Of a stretch of DNA of 16,468 nt, positions 14,932 through 16,468 are shown in pieces (within the stretch, counting starts at the first letter, position 1; every line of letters starts with the position of its first letter). The notes below the pieces were generated by a model. That model did not search any database. It worked only from the letters and a program-made list of their open reading frames with translations, and was not told where the DNA came from. Source of the stretch: an uncultured Bacteroidota bacterium. Lineage in GTDB: Bacteria; Bacteroidota; Bacteroidia; Bacteroidales; P3. Location: NCBI GenBank assembly GCA_900546465.1, contig URCX01000024.1, positions 1 through 16,468 of the forward strand, given 5' to 3'. The translations under genes and the position numbers were made by a program.

Positions 14932-16104
14932 ATGAAGAAAGTAATATTTTGCATTTCGGCATTCATGTTATTTTTGTCGGCAAATGCGCAAGAGAAAAGC
15001 GTGATGAGACACGCAGGATTTGAAACGAACCGTTTCATCGATAATTGGGAGATTTCCGCAGGCGTAAGCGGACAGTTGTTCCAGAAATTGACAAGAACGG
15101 ACAAGGAATTGAACAAAGGAAGTTTCGGAGACCGTATGAACATCGGCTTTAACGTGGCTGTGGGCAAATGGATTACCCCTATCTTCGGAGGAAGAGTACA
15201 ATTCCAAGGTTATTCCATGACAACGTTCGACGATGCGGAAGTTCAAAACGATTGGAACTATCTTTACGTTCATGCAGACGTTATGGCAAATCTCACGAAC
15301 TGGATTTGCGGATACAAAAGCGACAGATTTTATAACGCAGTCTTGTTTGGAGGTTTCGGATACGCAAGTTCAACGACCGATGCCATGGATGGCTGGAACG
15401 GAGAATACGCTTTCACGGGCGGTTTGCAAAACAGATTCAGACTATGCGAAGCATGGGACGCGAATTTGGAGATAAAGACAACATTGGTTACCCAAGATTT
15501 CGATAATTTGCCAAAATATAGCAGGTTCGGATTGCTATGGGACGCAAGCATTGGAGCGACTTACAAAATCCCTACGAAGAGAACGTTCGGTTATATCGAC
15601 CACGACCAATACAAGAACAAGATTGCTGCATTGGAAAAAGACGTTGAAAACGGTAACAAGACGATAGCGGCAGACGAAGAAGAAATCAACAGATTAAAAG
15701 CAGCCGTAGATAAAGAGAAGAAAGCGAAAGAGGCTGCCATGGAGGCAGAACGCAAGGCGAAAGCAGCGTATGCACCTACCACAAATCAGTCTTTGTCAAT
15801 CTTCTTCCGCTTGGGCGAGAGCGAAATCTCCGATAAGAACCAAGAGAACTTGAAGTTCTTGGCTGAAGCCATCAAGGCAGATAAAGGAACAGATGCTTTC
15901 ACTATCACAGGATACGCAGACAAGGAAACAGGTAGTGCAGAACGTAACGACGCTTTGAGTAAAGAAAGAGCAGAGTCTGTTTACAACTACTTGATTAACT
16001 TGGGAGTTGATAAGGATCGCTTGAAAATAGATTACAAAGGCTGCAAAGAACAACCGTTCAGCGGAAAGGCTTACATGAACCGTGCAGCCATTATCAAGAA
16101 GTAA
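14932..16104 (+). CDS. OmpA-family outer membrane protein with peptidoglycan-binding domain
   Basis: The protein has 390 residues counted from the ATG at 14932. That start gives a standard signal peptide (MKKVIFCISAFMLFLSANAQ, cut near residue 19); the in-frame ATG at 14896 would add twelve polar residues before it. Residues 21 to about 222 form a beta-barrel of roughly eight strands. A charged coiled-coil linker follows (about 225-280, ending in an alanine/lysine-rich helix). The OmpA C-terminal domain occupies about 285-390. The residues that hold diaminopimelate in peptidoglycan are present: D330 in TGYADKETG and R346 in LSKERAESV, with one extra residue between them compared with E. coli. 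The layout resembles the P. gingivalis OmpA-like proteins Pgm6/Pgm7, but only one copy is present here. It anchors the outer membrane to the cell wall. A promoter and terminator make it a single-gene unit. Confidence 0.93.
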   Translation: MKKVIFCISAFMLFLSANAQEKSVMRHAGFETNRFIDNWEISAGVSGQLFQKLTRTDKELNKGSFGDRMNIGFNVAVGKWITPIFGGRVQFQGYSMTTFDDAEVQNDWNYLYVHADVMANLTNWICGYKSDRFYNAVLFGGFGYASSTTDAMDGWNGEYAFTGGLQNRFRLCEAWDANLEIKTTLVTQDFDNLPKYSRFGLLWDASIGATYKIPTKRTFGYIDHDQYKNKIAALEKDVENGNKTIAADEEEINRLKAAVDKEKKAKEAAMEAERKAKAAYAPTTNQSLSIFFRLGESEISDKNQENLKFLAEAIKADKGTDAFTITGYADKETGSAERNDALSKERAESVYNYLINLGVDKDRLKIDYKGCKEQPFSGKAYMNRAAIIKK

Positions 16105-16131
16105 GCAAAATAAACGAAGCAATTCGGTAAT

Positions 16132-16168
16132 AAAGATAGAGAGAACGCGTTTTTCTCTATCTTTTTTT
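16132..16168 (+). terminator. Terminator of the OmpA-family gene
   Basis: Arms 16132-16145 and 16151-16164 pair (AAAGATAGAGAGAA with one G-T pair) around a five-base loop CGCGT. The T run 16162-16168 follows the GC-containing part. It starts 28 bases after the stop codon. Confidence 0.85.
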
Positions 16169-16274
16169 CTTTTGAAGAAATACTTTCTTCCTTTTACACT
16201 TAACGTAAGTCCATAACAAAAGAACAGATAGAAATAAGAATTTCAGAAAAGCCATTATTATCCATCAATCCGAC

Positions 16275-16412
16275 ATGAATAAACTCACAACTTTTGCACA
16301 GAAACTAATCTTTCCGGTATTGATATTTTGCGGTTTTTGTATCGCTTTGCCGCCTTTCTTCAAAATCCTTTCGATAATGCTTTTGGCTTTGGTTTTATTG
16401 GCTCTTTATTAA
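16275..16412 (+). CDS. Possible 45-residue membrane protein
   Basis: An ATG at 16275 opens a 45-codon frame ending in TAA at 16410-16412. A short polar start with one lysine (MNKLTTFAQK) is followed by two hydrophobic stretches (LIFPVLIFCGFCIAL and ILSIMLLALVLLAL) split by PPFFK. That layout, with a positive residue before the first segment and one between the two, suits a small two-segment inner-membrane protein. I recognise no family. There is no Shine-Dalgarno and no good promoter box in the 106 bases after the OmpA terminator. A second hydrophobic frame starts 11 bases later, so this could be the first of two small genes or the front part of a frameshifted longer one. Its reality is uncertain. 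Confidence 0.35.
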   Translation: MNKLTTFAQKLIFPVLIFCGFCIALPPFFKILSIMLLALVLLALY

Positions 16413-16423
16413 AGAAATTTGCC

Positions 16424-16468
16424 ATGTTTTTAGCTGGAACTTGGTGGATGATTATTCTTATTACTTTA
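16424..16468 (+). CDS. Possible start of a membrane protein, cut by the window edge
   Basis: An ATG at 16424 begins a frame of 15 hydrophobic codons (MFLAGTWWMIILITL) that is still open at the last base. It is in a different frame from the 45-codon ORF just before it. The same frame is also open upstream to a stop at 16280, so the true start could be earlier, or the two frames could be one gene with a frameshift. It is too short to name. Confidence 0.2.
   Translation, partial: MFLAGTWWMIILITL

Overview
The window looks like a chromosomal segment from a Bacteroidales bacterium, probably Porphyromonas-like. Four things point there. (1) One secreted enzyme ends in a type IX secretion (Por) sorting domain, and its catalytic part belongs to the Porphyromonas-type peptidylarginine/agmatine deiminase family. 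(2) Several promoters carry the Bacteroidetes -7 box TAnnTTTG. (3) Most genes lack a Shine-Dalgarno sequence, and the lipoproteins carry acidic residues after the lipidated cysteine. (4) The efflux operon has the same order as xepC-xepA-xepB-PG0541 of P. gingivalis. The species cannot be named from this sequence alone. I see no tRNA, rRNA, CRISPR array, insertion sequence or phage gene.

Layout. Bases 2-952 hold the 3' part of a DUF1015 gene, closed by a terminator. A small acidic lipoprotein gene follows at 1052-1609. On the minus strand, a lipoprotein of unknown function and a DUF805 membrane protein form a two-gene operon (2946-1697) with a recognisable promoter. gyrB lies on the minus strand at 5280-3328. 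It is flanked on both sides by intergenic arrays of a 21-bp repeat with a CGCCG core (3068-3151 and 5629-5707).

Bases 5738-12257 form one plus-strand operon: a TetR regulator, a TolC-like outer-membrane channel, a periplasmic adaptor lipoprotein, an HAE1-type RND pump and a small PII-like protein, ending in a strong terminator at 12307-12358. The regulator probably controls the pump. The three pump proteins would form a tripartite envelope-spanning exporter, and the PII-like protein is a candidate cytoplasmic modulator.

Bases 14756-12663 (minus) encode a 697-residue exported deiminase with all catalytic residues and a C-terminal sorting domain. A divergent OmpA-family porin/peptidoglycan anchor follows at 14932-16104 with a clear promoter and terminator. 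The last 200 bases contain a 45-codon membrane ORF and the start of another reading frame cut by the window edge.

The most unusual points are the phased 21-bp repeats around gyrB, the PII-like gene coupled to an RND pump, and the sequence of the secreted deiminase near its likely substrate-binding loop.
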